From Onthophagus taurus (taxonomy: Eukaryota; Arthropoda; Insecta; Coleoptera; Scarabaeidae), in the NCBI RefSeq assembly GCF_036711975.1, contig NC_091976.1, positions 33,170,001-33,234,000 of the forward strand: a DNA stretch of 64,000 nt. The letters run 5' to 3'. A program made the translations under genes and the position numbers. The notes beneath the pieces are model-generated. The model was not told where the DNA came from. It saw only the letters and a list, made by a program, of their open reading frames with translations, and searched no databases. How positions within the stretch are numbered: position 1 is the stretch's first letter; each line of letters starts with the position of its first letter. Shown here in pieces: positions 44,043 to 55,700 of this stretch.

Positions 44043-46276
44043 TTATGGCATTAATTTACTGTACTCGACAAAAAACGAACTCTTTTTCACGTGATCCCAA
44101 ACTTTCGCACTATAAACCAACCAATTCTTTTCGGATAATTGAACATGGGTTAAAGGATATTTTGTTGAACTCATTAAACCAGCTCTTAATTTACTTATTA
44201 ATTCTTCTAGTGGTGGGTGTCCTTTAAAAATTCCTTCTGAAAAAGAAAAGAAAAATTTAAGGTTAAGTTAATTTAATTAATTATGGTATAATTCAATAAT
44301 TATCATGTCGTTTATCAATCGAATAGAAAGACTGCCTTTCAAAACTATACTTTGTCCACGACTACTAGTGACATTGATTCCATAAATTTAAAATTTTTGA
44401 ATAAAGTTTAAACGTCAATGTGACACAAATTCAATGTTACCAACTGTAACCAACTTCACAACTATTTGTCAAAATTAAATGTCAATTTTATGAAACGTAA
44501 ACTATAAAAGTCTTTAATTTTGCTAAACTAGCGAAAAAGCCAATAAAAAAATGTATAACATCTCCATTTGTAGGTTAGGTATTGACCGGTTCAATATGAG
44601 AGCATGGCTTGTGACGTCACAAAACGTGACGTCACATCAAAACTTCAAAGTAATTTTTCGGTATGTTCTACACATTTCCGTACTTTCTTTTTACTTTTAA
44701 CGTGTTTTTTGGGTGATTTCACATTGATTAAAAAAAGAAATCGTCGATTTTTAAGCCACATGATGATTCTTGAATTTTTCCTTAATTATTATTATCAAGA
44801 GAGGGCGCTACCAAAGTTATTAATTAAAAATAGTTTAATAAAATTTACCCGTTTTTTCGTTATATTCAGGCAATAAAAACAAATTAATAGGTGCCTCTGA
44901 ACTTTCTGCGCACAAAGTATTCATAATCCTTCCATTTCCAATCCCCAAACCCGATTCCAAATGCATTTTAGTGGTGCTAAAGACGTTTTTGTAGACCTAA
45001 AACATCCTTAATTATTTTTATTTAATTTTAAATCGATTTATTATTACCTTTTGCATCTGTTTAAATCTCGCAGGAGTAAAATCCTCCATTTGAGCCTTGT
45101 TTTGAAGCAAAACCAAATGTGGAAAATAATCAACAAAATCTTCATCCGGATTTGAAATTGTCGGTTTTAACATTTCAGCTGTTTGTAAAAATCTAATCGA
45201 ATAAAATATAAATTGTTAATCATCCCAGTTCGTTTTAATATTTATTACCTAATAAAGTTAGTATCAAAAAACCAATCGTTAACAGCGACCAAAACATGAC
45301 AAACGCTCATTAAAAAAGCCGTTAATTGAAGCCCTTGAATTTCCCCGCTATTTTCAAGGGGCGAAAACTCGCTAATAACATTCGCACGTTTACTCTCGCA
45401 ACGCATTAACTCATCGAGGATCGAACAAGATAGAACCGGCTGACAATCGAGTAAAATCATTCGATTTTTTGTTATGAAAATATCGATTCCAGACGTTGTG
45501 TGCAAATTTCCATCGACATGTTCGATTTGTTGTTGATGAAAAATAGCTTTAAAATTATCTTTTTGCTCATTAAACGGTTTAAATCCGCTTTGAAAAGCTT
45601 CATTGAGGATTTTAATGTTACTCTCTAAATTGTCTTCATCTTTACTTTTAGGAGTTTGAAATATAAACTGTTTAAATTCTTCGCAAACGGCGTCCGAAGT
45701 TAATAAATTTAAAATTGTCGATTTTCCCACTCCTTGTTTACCAATGAACCCGACGACTAAAAAATCGTTGTTTTCTAGGAGATAATCTTGAATGTTTTCT
45801 GATAATAAATTCCCATCTTCAAGTAATTTTATGCTTTTCGACATTGATTTTATTATCGTGTGGGACGCATCTAAAGGAGGAAACAGTAAATTAATAAATT
45901 TTAATTAATTATTGTTATTAAATACGTTCGTGCGAAGTATTAGTGACAATGGTTATTTGCGAGGGATCACTTTTTGCGTCATCTTTTTGTTTAGGAGAGG
46001 CTGAGCGCTCTTCGGCACGTTCAGGCGCTTTTAATAGAAGCGTAGGTTGCTTTATACTTTTAGGTTTGGCTTCTCCTTTATCGGAATCTTTCGAAAAATC
46101 TTTATCCGGCTTGTAAATGTTTTTACTGTTGAAACATCGACTACCGAAGGCATTATTTTCCGATTGCTACAAAATTAAATCGTTAATCATTAAATTTATT
46201 CATTAAAAAAACTTACTCTGTGATTGGGATAACGCTTTTTATTATAAAATTTTCCTCTTTCGTTGGAATCACTCAT
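44043..46276 (-). CDS. SMG9: SMG9, nonsense-mediated mRNA decay factor
   Basis: Six coding exons in phase: 46217-46276, 45926-46166, 45249-45870, 45048-45192, 44849-44996, 44043-44236; 469 residues (human 520). The N-terminal part is low-complexity (RYPNHR, PERAEERSASPKQKDD). A G-like domain begins near residue 138: DFLVVGFIGKQGVGKSTILN contains a Walker A motif (GKQGVGKS, about 144-151). Later blocks are TTSGIDIFITKNRMILLDCQ (the Asp of the second nucleotide motif), HLVLLQNKAQMEDFTP, and a C-terminal QLSEKNWLVYSAKVWDHVKK. SMG9 with SMG8 binds and restrains SMG1 kinase, which phosphorylates UPF1. Intron 5 holds a MITE (44290-44776). Confidence 0.94.
44290..44776. mobile_element. MITE, second copy of the 6065/9420 inverted-repeat family
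   Basis: Left end TTCAATAATTATCATGTCG and right end CACATGATGATTCTTGAA are inverted and match the ends at 6065 and 9420. The interior left part (44345-44505) is homologous to the first half of the MITE at 10046-10474, including a CCACGACTACTAGT variant of its end. So this 487-bp element is itself composite. In SMG9 intron 5. Confidence 0.65.
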
Positions 46277-46588
46277 ATTGAAAAAATATTAATGTTAACA
46301 TAACCTAAGAAAGTTTAAGTTGACACTGACATCTGTCAAAATAGGGGCAACCTAAATATTTTCTCTTTTAACTCTTTTTTTTTTAATTATTTGCTTATAA
46401 AAATTAGTTGAAATGTGTAATAGAAACAAAATTAATTGATTTAAGTTTTAAAATATAAATTATTTATATATAAAACAAAATTATTAAAAAAAATTTAGGG
46501 AATTTTATTCGATTTGTTTTGGCACCTCTGACCACGTGCTTTTTATTAAAAATATTAAAAAAAAATCAATTTAAAATAATCCTTTATA
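46277..46588. promoter_or_regulatory. Divergent SMG9/BCD1 promoter region
   Basis: 312 bp between the SMG9 start and the upstream copy of the BCD1 first exon. The stretch from about 46313 is repeated, with substitutions, at about 47852-48132 directly before the second BCD1 first exon. Shared landmarks are GACATCTGTCAAAATAGGGG and TGGCACCTCTGACCACGTGC (contains a CACGTG E-box). Confidence 0.6.
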
Positions 46589-46626
46589 ATGGAAATAGAT
46601 ATTTCTCATTGTACTAACCGAGAACA
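46589..46626 (+). other. Duplicated first exon of BCD1 (upstream copy)
   Basis: ATG plus 12 codons (MEIDISHCTNRE, then a split codon) and an intact GTAAG donor, 38 bp like the proximal exon at 48133-48170. The only protein difference is Cys for Arg at residue 8. Spliced to 48224 it would give a full BCD1 protein, so it may be a functional alternative first exon. Confidence 0.6.
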
Positions 46627-46674
46627 GTAAGAAAAATTAAAATTAAAGCCGTTTTTAATGACGTGCGGCTAAAC

Positions 46675-46785
46675 CCAAGTGATTCAAGTTCTAGGTATAG
46701 TGTTAGTTCTACATAGTAACAATGCTAGTATAAAACTAGAACTAACACTAGACCTAGAACTAGAAAGTTTCGGGTTTAGCCGTGC
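46675..46785. repeat. CTAG-rich hairpin repeat
   Basis: CAAGTTCTAGGTATAGTGTT against AACACTAGACCTAGAACTAG with a short loop, followed by TTCGGGTTTAGCCGTGCGTC. It sits almost exactly at the deletion junction of the duplicated BCD1 block and has a counterpart at 49845-49925. Confidence 0.75.
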
Positions 46786-47113
46786 GTCTTCAGCAAGTGA
46801 TATGAAATTCCCGGAATAACAGAGATAATCTGGGTAGATAAATAAAAACGTTGTGTGAAAAGTTGGTAATATTGTGTTGGTGATACAATAGATGTGATAA
46901 TGAATGATGGAATGTATTATTGATGGAACCTATTAGTATTAGTACTGATAGGATACATTTAGACGATGATAATGAATTTCAGATTAAAATGATTTAAGAT
47001 GTAAAAAATTAGCAAAAATCTTGTGAAAAGTAAAGTTGGTTGCATATATTTTATTTGTCAAATTAAACTTCAAATAATTTTTTTTTATTTAAATCTATTT
47101 TATGAGATATAAC

Positions 47114-47616
47114 TTAAATCCCGACTAGTCTTGACCCAACAGCATCTAAAGCTGCATTTATCGTTTTATCAAGATAATCTTTAGCTTTAAAGGGTAAATC
47201 GACGACATCATTAACCTTTTTATCAAGACCATCGAAACCATATACCAAAGCTTTTGCAATTCCACGATGTTGCTCACCATCGTTTCCATATTTTTCATGT
47301 TCCTCAATCGTATCAACGTTGGTTTTAAATTTAAGAAGTCAGCAGCTTTCTTTTGAGCCCTGTTATGTATTGAAACAATTTTACTTATACAATGTTCATG
47401 TTCTAAAACTGCCTGTTCTCGACTGCATTATTTAAAATTTGGGTAATAACTTTTAGACTAAAAGGACTTAATTGTAATTTTGTAATTTTTTCAATAGTAT
47501 AGACTTACTTTAATAATGTTAGTTAGTATTTTATCATTAGCGAAGATTTCTTCATTTGTAATTGGTTTAGAGTTACAAATAGTAATAAAAAATAACGATA
47601 ATAACAATAATTCCAT
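47114..47616 (-). pseudogene. Pseudogene copy of the secreted-protein gene at 50290-50792
   Basis: High identity to 50290-50792 over both exons, the intron and the flanks. The signal-peptide exon (MELLLLSLFFITICNSKP) is intact. In exon 2 a one-base deletion near 47318 (ACGTTGG where the intact gene has ACGATTGG) shifts the frame before the middle of the protein. It also has a Trp codon change (TCCAATG to TACAATG on the plus strand). It arose with the BCD1 tandem duplication. Confidence 0.82.
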
Positions 47617-48132
47617 TTTGTTTTTATTCTAAATTCAATCTCTTTAAGATGTTACCAAATTTTAAAATTATACAACTTTCTCGGAATGAATGTCAAGGCT
47701 ATTTTGCATTAGCCGATGTTTCCAGTGATATAAAATGATATAACGAGCTTAACTCGGTCAGTTTTTCCTTTCGAAACGATTCTTGCACTCAAAATTTAAA
47801 ACTCACCGTTTATTTTTAAAATTTTTTTTTGGTAAAAATTGAAAGAAAATTGACGCTGACATCTGTCAAAATAGGGGCAACCTAAATATTTTCTTGGGGA
47901 TTAAACTCTTTTTTTAATTATTTGCTTATAAAAATTAGTTGAAATAAGTAATAAAAAGAAAATTAGTTGATTTAAGTTTTAAAATATAAATTAATTATTT
48001 ATAAAATAAATTTATTAAAAAGAAAAATTTAGGGAATTTTATTCAATTTGTTTTGGCACCTCTGACCACGTGCTTTTAATCAAAAATTAATTACTTAATT
48101 CAAATAAAATCAATTTAAAATAATACTTTACA

Positions 48133-49200
48133 ATGGAAATAGATATTTCCCATCGTACTAACCGAGAACAGTAAGAGAAAGTTAATTAAAATAATGTACT
48201 AATGATTAAAAATTATTTTTTAGGTTAGAATGTCTTCCTTCAACATCAACCGGGAGTAGCAAACTCGGAAATTGCGAAGTTTGCTCAATAATTGAGGCGA
48301 AATATACTTGCCCAAGATGCGAAGTAAAAACTTGTTCCTTAAAATGTGCGAATATCCATAAAAAAGAATTAGAATGCGATGGTTCTAGAGATCGGACTAA
48401 ATTTATTCCATTAAATAAATTCTCCGATTTAGATTTAGCGAATGATTATCGTTTATTGGAGGAAATTAGTCGGTCTTTAGAGGGTTATAAAAAAGATAAA
48501 ACGCGAAGATTTTTGCAAAGAAATATAGTTTTGCCACATGTAAAAAAAATTTTTTTTGTATTAACTAAAAATTAATTTTATATTTTTTTAGCATTTATAT
48601 AAATTAAAAAATGGGGCTCAAAGAAGACAAATAACCTTAAAATTTTTACCCCCTAATTTCGTAAGGCACAAGCAAAACACAACGCGATTAAACTACGCAA
48701 AAGACACAATTTTCTGGAGAATAGATTGGATTTTTCCTAACTCAAATAACCTAAAATTAGTCGATGAGAAAGTTCGCGAAACGGAAAAATTATCAAACAT
48801 CTTACAAAAGTATTTTGTGAAACAAGACAATTTAATTTTACAAGAAAAACTCCAATATTATCAATCCTTAGGGATGAGTAATATCAAAGTTTATTTACGA
48901 GCCGAACAAAAACCTGGAAATAAATTCTACGAGTTAGATTTAAACGAAAGTATTAAAGAAAATTTGAAAGGAAAAGTTATTATCGAATATCCAACCGTAA
49001 TCGTTTTAAACAAAGAACACAAAGAAGTTGAAGTTATCGATTCCGATGATGATCATGAAGATATTGATGAAAAAAGCGTTTCAGGAAAAGTTGTTATCGA
49101 AAGAATGTTAAAGAGGCAAGAAAGCGAAGAAAGCTTATATAATTCTTTAAAAAATTTATTGTTTGTTTCTGAAAATTCAAACGATGAGATGGATGAGTAA
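48133..49200 (+). CDS. ZNHIT6: Box C/D snoRNA protein 1 (BCD1 / ZNHIT6)
   Basis: Three coding exons in phase: 48133-48170, 48224-48539, 48592-49200; 320 residues. A HIT-type zinc finger lies at about residues 24-60: CEVCSIIEAKYTCPRCEVKT then CSLKCANIHKKELEC. The rest matches the BCD1 body: DRTKFIPLNKFSDLDLANDY, LPPNFVRHKQNTTR, DTIFWRIDWIFPN, and an acidic segment near residue 265 (DSDDDHEDID). BCD1 acts in assembly of box C/D snoRNPs with NUFIP and the R2TP chaperones. An almost identical first exon and promoter copy lies 1.5 kb upstream. Confidence 0.92.
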
Positions 49201-49794
49201 ATTTCAAACAAATTTTTGGGGTTAAGTATTAGTTGGAATTAAGAATATATTTTAATTTCTTTTTATATGTGATAATTATTTTAAGTTTTGTATTTTTAAG
49301 AATAAATTTTTTAGTTTTTAATTCATTTCAATTTATAACATAACCTCAAATTTTATTTAAAATCAATTTTAAGGTTATGTTATAATAACCTCAAAATTTA
49401 TTTTTAATTTTGAGGTTATGTGAGTCTATGTTACCAAAACCCCAACAATATAAGTTCTAAACATTTTACTTCAATTTAATTAAGTAAAATTAGTTGTTCT
49501 AAGAACTAAATATGAATCGAATGAATAGTAGCTCATAATAGAAATAGGAAGTCAATGATTTACTATGTGATTGAGGAATGTAAGGGTATTCGAAAGGTTG
49601 TAAATATCAAATAGATAAGAAAGTAATTCTTACCATTAGAAGGCAATATTTGATGATTTTATCAAGGTTTTTATACATCATATTATACGTAGTTTTTCTT
49701 ATAAAAATTACTTTATTTATCAAAGTTTGATTGACCATTTTGCCTCTAAATGAGAGACTTAATGTCAATATATGTAATTTGCCATTACAGTAAA
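49201..49794. other. Spacer after BCD1, no gene seen
   Basis: AT-rich 3' flank. Around 49325-49425 a TTATAACATAACCTCAAA-type phrase and its inverse form a short inverted repeat. No coding signal. Confidence 0.4.
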
Positions 49795-49930
49795 ACCTGG
49801 ATATAACGGATCAATACGAGAAACGCAATGTTCGTTATAGCTCAATCTAGTTCTAGGTCTAGTGTTAGTTCTAGTTTTAATTCTAGCATGAAAACTAATA
49901 CTAGTCCTAGAACTAGAAACATTCGGATTT
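49795..49930. repeat. Pogo-like terminal repeat plus CTAG hairpin
   Basis: ACAGTAAAACCTGGATATAA at 49787-49810 and the echo GTTCGTTATAGCTCA repeat the pattern at 17604. They are followed directly by a CTAG hairpin (TCTAGTTCTAGGTCTAGTGT against CTAATACTAGTCCTAGAACT) and TTCGGATTTAGCCGTGCGTC. Confidence 0.65.
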
Positions 49931-50289
49931 AGCCGTGCGTCTCAAAAACTCAGAGTTATCATAAGGACGTCACCTTTTCCAACCAAAAAGATTTCACGGT
50001 ATAAAAGAGATAGTCTGGGTAGATAAAAGCAACAAAAATTGTTGTTTATTAGGAAAACTTGTGTGAAAAGTTAGTAATATTGTGTTGATTATACGATGGA
50101 TGTGATAATGAATGAATTCGATGGTATTATTGATCGTACTAATTCTCATGGGATACATTTAATGTGGTTTTAGACGATAATAATGAATTTCAGATTAGAT
50201 CGAAAGGTGTAAAGTTGGTTGCATACATTTTATTTGTCAATTAAAACTTCAAATATTTTTTTAATTAAATCTATTTTATTAGAAATAAC

Positions 50290-50792
50290 TTAAATACCGA
50301 CTAGTTTTGACCCAACAGCATCTAAAGCTGCATTTATCGTTTTACCAACATAATCTCTAGCTTTAAAGGGTAAATCGACGACATCATTAACTTTTTTACC
50401 AAGACCATCGAAACCATGAACCAAAGCTTTTGCAATTCCACGATGTTGCTCACCATCGTTTCCATATTTTTCGTGTTCCTCAATCGTATCAACGATTGGT
50501 TTTAAATTTAAGAAATCAGCAGCTTTCTTTTGGGCTCTGTTATACATTGAATCAATTTTACTTATCCAATGTTCATGTTCTAAAACCGCCTGTTCTCGAC
50601 CGTATTGTTTAAAATCTGGGTAATAACCTTTAGGCTAAAAGGAATTAATTGTAATTTTGTAATTTTTTAATGATATAGACTTACTTTAATAATGTTGGTT
50701 AGTATTTTATCATTAGCGAAGATTTCTTCGTTTGTAATTGGTTTAGAGTTACAAATAGTAATAAAAAATAACGATAATAACAATAATTCCAT
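50290..50792 (-). CDS. Small secreted protein, unrecognised insect family (member 1)
   Basis: Two coding exons in phase: 50685-50792 and 50290-50634; 150 residues. Residues 1-17 form a classic signal peptide (MELLLLSLFFITICNSK). The mature part is hydrophilic and helical (KQYGREQAVLEHEHWISKID, NRAQKKAADFLNLKPIVDTI) and ends in a small-residue amphipathic stretch (KVNDVVDLPFKARDYVGKTI, NAALDAVGSKLVGI). There are no Cys residues after the signal peptide. The segment VNDVVDLPFKARDYVGK aligns with IDDIFNIPITVLQSVAK in the next gene, so the two are probably paralogs. Function unknown. Confidence 0.8.
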
Positions 50793-51661
50793 TTTGTTTT
50801 TATTCTAAATTCAATCTCTTTAAGATGTTACCAAATTTTGAAATTATATAACTTTCTCTGAATGAATGTCAAGGTTGTTTTACACCAGCCGATGTTTACA
50901 GTGATGTAACTCGACGAGCTTAACTCGGTCAGTTTTTCCTTTCGAAAAGGTTCTTGCACTCAAAATTTAAAACTCACCTTTTATTTCTTTACAAAAATAT
51001 TTTTTTGGTAACTTTAAACCTCACTTCACATCTTAAAATCAAATAATTTGATTCAACCTCGTATTTTACTTGCTAAATAATAATTCAAAACTTTTTTAAT
51101 CAAAATTTAGACCTTAATTTGGCGAACTCAAAAAAATTGCAATTCGTGGTGAATATTGAACGGTCAACGTTGAATTAAACCAAAAGAACAAGGCCGATTG
51201 GACTTCGCTTTCGCTTTCAAACTTATCTGGTTACCCCACTATGGTTAAAAGGTATTGCTTAAAGGTATCGTGTTATTGCAATATGCAAGGAAAAAGAAAT
51301 CAAACGATTATTGAATATTAACGAATTCAGGGGAAAAGAAAGTTTTTGAGTTGAATTAACACCTTGATTGCATGTTTTTGTCCTCAACAACAAATTTTAT
51401 CGAAAAATTAGCTTTTAATTTATCCCTCAATCAATAATTAATTAAATTATTTAATTAATATTAATCGATTCCTACATTACCCACTAAAACTTTAAATTAG
51501 AATGGTTTAATCGCTAGATGGAGCTACAAAGCTTAATAATTAAATAATTAATTAAATTTAGTTCAATTTTATTAAACAAAAAGAAATGTTAATATCACAA
51601 AATACATTTAAAAAAGTACGTATAATAAAAAAGTAATTAATTATATTTCTTTTAAGGTTAT
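50793..51661. other. 5' flank of secreted gene 1, no gene seen
   Basis: The part next to the gene (50800-51015) is shared with 47620-47845 upstream of the pseudogene, including GAGCTTAACTCGGTCAGTTT, so the promoter was duplicated too. The rest is AT-rich spacer. Confidence 0.5.
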
Positions 51662-52101
51662 TTAATATTTTGTGGAATCCTCCGGAGATTTGGCCGATTT
51701 AAACGGATTTTGAAGCAATTTCGCCACCGATTGCAAAACAGTTATTGGAATCTAAAATCAATTGTATTATTATAAACGTTACTAAAAAAGATAAATTAAA
51801 AATTACGTTGAATATGTCATCGATTAATCTTCCAAAAGCGGTTGCCGGATGAGGATTTTTTTCCGTTTCGGTTACAACGGTTTGAGTTTCCCTTTTTTCC
51901 TCGTTTTCAACCTTCGGAAAATCGTTCGGATGCACAGAGTTTGCGTAAACATCATTAGCGGTAGCCTAGAAATAAATTATTCTCAATTTATGAATAAAAA
52001 TGTAATAAAAATTAAGCAAAAACCTTATCAAGGACGTTGTCGTTAGCCGGTACAGCTAAAGTAACCCCTAAAATGACCATAAACGCGATTGATTTAATCA
52101 T
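51662..52101 (-). CDS. Small secreted protein, probable paralog (member 2)
   Basis: Three coding exons in phase: 52024-52101, 51807-51965, 51662-51751; 108 residues. Signal peptide MIKSIAFMVILGVTLAVPAN. The mature protein is a charged, probably disordered segment (DFPKVENEEKRETQTVVTET) followed by an amphipathic C-terminus (FGRLIDDIFNIPITVLQSVA, KLLQNPFKSAKSPEDS). No Cys residues. Same strand, similar gene style and a shared D-[IV]-x-[ND]-[IL]-P-x6-V-[AG]-K motif with the gene at 50290. I do not recognise the family. Confidence 0.75.
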
Positions 52102-52764
52102 TTCGAGATTTTCTAGAACAAAAAGAATTAAAATAATGTTATTTCCGACCTTCACGATTTTAATTTGTATCCTTTAACTTGAAAGTTAATGCGTAAGTTA
52201 ATCTAATATTGTCATTGAGAATAAATTAATGAGGAACAATCATTGCGATGAATCATTAAATAAAGTGGAAATATTATTTTATTTAACTTTTACAAAAAGA
52301 ACGATTTTTAATGAAATGAGGAAATCATTTTCGAGAATGTGCATTTTATTTCCAGTTAAAAGTGAAAGCGAATCTTGCACCAAACAAAAATAACATGATG
52401 TAATTGATTTTATTTTATTTGATAAACTTTAAAACAAATCTTTTTAGTTAAAAAATTTAATACAAAATGATACTCACCTCTTTCTTAACGTAGCAGAGTC
52501 AAATAAGAAGAAATGGGATTCTTTCTTGATTGATTTAGTTACTTTGGAAAATACACGACTTACCGGTTTCGCTCCTGGTGGACTATTGCTATTCTCGCTC
52601 TCAACTTCTTCATTCTATTTGTGGCGTGAACGCAGAACGAATCCGGTGAACGTTAAATTACGTTTAAATTGTTCATAGATTCATAATTTCAATAAACAAA
52701 CTTAAATTGATATTAAAAACTTTATTAAAGTATAAAACTTAAATATTACAACCTTAAAAACCAC
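52102..52764. other. 5' flank of secreted gene 2 and TDP1 3' UTR
   Basis: No coding frame. A minus-strand donor-like site near 52486-52490 (CTCACCTC on plus) may mark a non-coding first exon for the secreted gene. Confidence 0.4.
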
Positions 52765-55700
52765 TTAATCAGTCCACGGAGAGTCATCGGGAGCATAATT
52801 CTTTAGCACCGTATCATACATAAATGGAAATGTGGCGTTATTTTCGCCGTTAATTAATTCAAAGTATTCCTGGTTGAAAAAACTGGGGAAAAACATAACC
52901 CCAGCTTCATACGATCTCACACAAACACCCTCATTTTTTCCGATACCAGAACCCCAACCAGCCCTCGATATATTTGAACTCGTTAATAAAAACCAAGCCA
53001 ATTTTGATTTACACGGTGATATTCTGCAGTAAGTTTTAATATGGGGCATCGCTTTCGTTCTCGATGAGGAATCTGCACACCATTTCCTTAAATAAAATTA
53101 AAATTATTCACTTAATACTTATGACTAGTGATGGAACGGATAGTGGTTTTGCGAAAAGCCGGATACCGAATATTCAGCATCTCTTTCGGCCGGATATCCG
53201 GTTATCCGCCATATCTATCCGGCCATTATGGTTATAATATCTGGTGCATTTCTGAAGTGATACATTGTCACATTATTGCGTTATGTCAACGTATTTGGAT
53301 CCAAGATACAAAATGAACTTTTTTGATGCTGATTTAACTAACGAAGCAACTCTAAAAAGAGGATACTTTAACTAATATTGGTGATATTTCCACAAGGATC
53401 CTTCACGAAATGAATTTTATAGCGAATTTTGAAAGTTATCGATGAAAATTGTAACATCGAAAATTTTATCAAAACTTCAAATATTGTTTTCTCAAAAACT
53501 AAAAGTTATTTTTCAAAATGGGTTGATTCATGGGAAAGAGGACACTTTTATTAACATTTTGGGATATTTTCATACTCATAGTCCAAGAAATCGATTTTAT
53601 ACGAATTTTTATAACTTAATCGGCGAAAATTGCGAAATTCGAAAAAATTTTCAATCATTTCAAAAATTTATTTCTCAAAAACTAAAAGCGATTTTTCAAA
53701 ACGGCTTTTTGCATTAAAAAGAGGATACTTTAATTAATAATTGGTGATATTTCTACAAGGATCCTTCAAGAAATGAATTTTATAGCGAATTTTGAAAGTT
53801 ATCGATGAAAATTGCAACATTGAAAATTTAATCAAAACTTCAAATATTGTTTTCTTAAAAACTAAAAGTTATTTCTCAAAACGTGTTGATTCATTGGAAA
53901 GAGGGCACTTTTATTAACATTTTGGGAAATTTTCATATTCATAGTCCAAGAAATCGATTTTATACGAATTTTTATAACTTAATCGGCGAAAATTGCGAAA
54001 TTCGAAAAAATTCTCAATCATTTCAAAAATTTATTTCTCAAAAACTAAAAGCGATTTTTCAAAACGGATTTTTGCATTAAAAAGAGGATACTTTAATTAA
54101 TAATTGATGATATTTCCACAACGATCCTTCCAGAAATTAATTTTATAGCGAATTTTGCAAGTTATCGATGAAAATTGCAACATTGAAAATTTAATCAAAA
54201 CTTCAAATATTGTTTTCTCAAAAACTAAAAGTTATTTTTCAAAACGTGTTGATTCATGGAAAAGAGGACACTTTTATTAACATTTTGGGATATTTTCATA
54301 CTCATAGTCCAAGAAATCGATTTTATACGAATTTTTATAACTTAATCGGCGAAAATTGCGAAATTCAAAAAAATTCTCAATCATTTCAAAAATTTATTTC
54401 TCAAGAACTAAAAGCGATTTTTCAAAAAAGCTTTTTGCATTAAAAAGAGGATACTTTAATTAATAATTGATGATATTTCCACAACGATCCTTCCAGAAAT
54501 TAATTTTATAGCGAATTTTGCAACTTATCGATGAAAATTGCAACATCGAAAATTTTATCAAAACTTCAAATATTGTTTTCTCAAAAACTAAAAGTTATTT
54601 TTCAAAATGTGTTGGTTCATGGGAAAGAGGACACTTTTATTAACATTTTGGGATATTTTCATACTCATAGTCCAAGAAGTCGATTTTATACGAATTTTTA
54701 TAACTTAATCGGCGAAAATTGCGAAATTCGAAAAAATTCTCAATCATTTCAAAAATTTATTTCTCAAAAACTAAAAGCGATTTTTCAAAAAGGCTTTTTG
54801 CATTAAAAAGAGGATACTTTAATTAATAATTGGTGATATTTCTACAAGGATCCTTCAAGAAATGAATTTTATAGCGAATTTTGAAAGTTATCGATGAAAA
54901 TTGCAACATTGAAAATTTTATCAAAACTTCAAATATTGTTTTCTCAAAAACTAAAAGTTATTTTTCAAAACGTGTTAATTCATGGGAAAGAGGACACTTT
55001 TATTAACATTTTGGGATATTTTCGTACTCATAGTCCAAGATATCGATTTTATACGAATTTTTATAACTTAATCGGCGAAAATTGCGAAATTCGAAAAAAT
55101 TCTCAATCATTTCAAAAATTTATTTCTCAAAAATTAAAAGCGATTTTTCAAAACGGATTTTTGCATTAAAAAGAGGATACTTTAATTAATAGTTGATGAT
55201 ATTTCCACAACGATCCTTCCAGAAATTAATTTTATAGCGAATTTTGCAAGTTATCGATGAAAATTGCAACATTGAAAATTTAATCAAAACTTCAAATATT
55301 GTTTTCTCAAAAACTAAAAGTTATTTTTCAAAACGTGTTGATTCATGGAAAAGAGGACACTTTTATTAACATTTTGGGATATTTTCATACTCATAGTCCA
55401 AGAAATCGATTTTATACGAATTTTTATAACTTAATCGGCGAAAATTGCGAAATTCAAAAAAATTCTCAATCATTTCAAAAATTTATTTCTCAAGAACTAA
55501 AAGCGATTTTTCAAAAAAGCTTTTTGCATTAAAAAGAGGATACTTTAATTAATAATTGATGATATTTCCACAACGATCCTTCCAGAAATTAATTTTATAG
55601 CGAATTTTGCAACTTATCGATGAAAATTGCAACATCGAAAATTTTATCAAAACTTCAAATATTGTTTTCTCAAAAACTAAAAGTTATTTTTCAAAATGTG

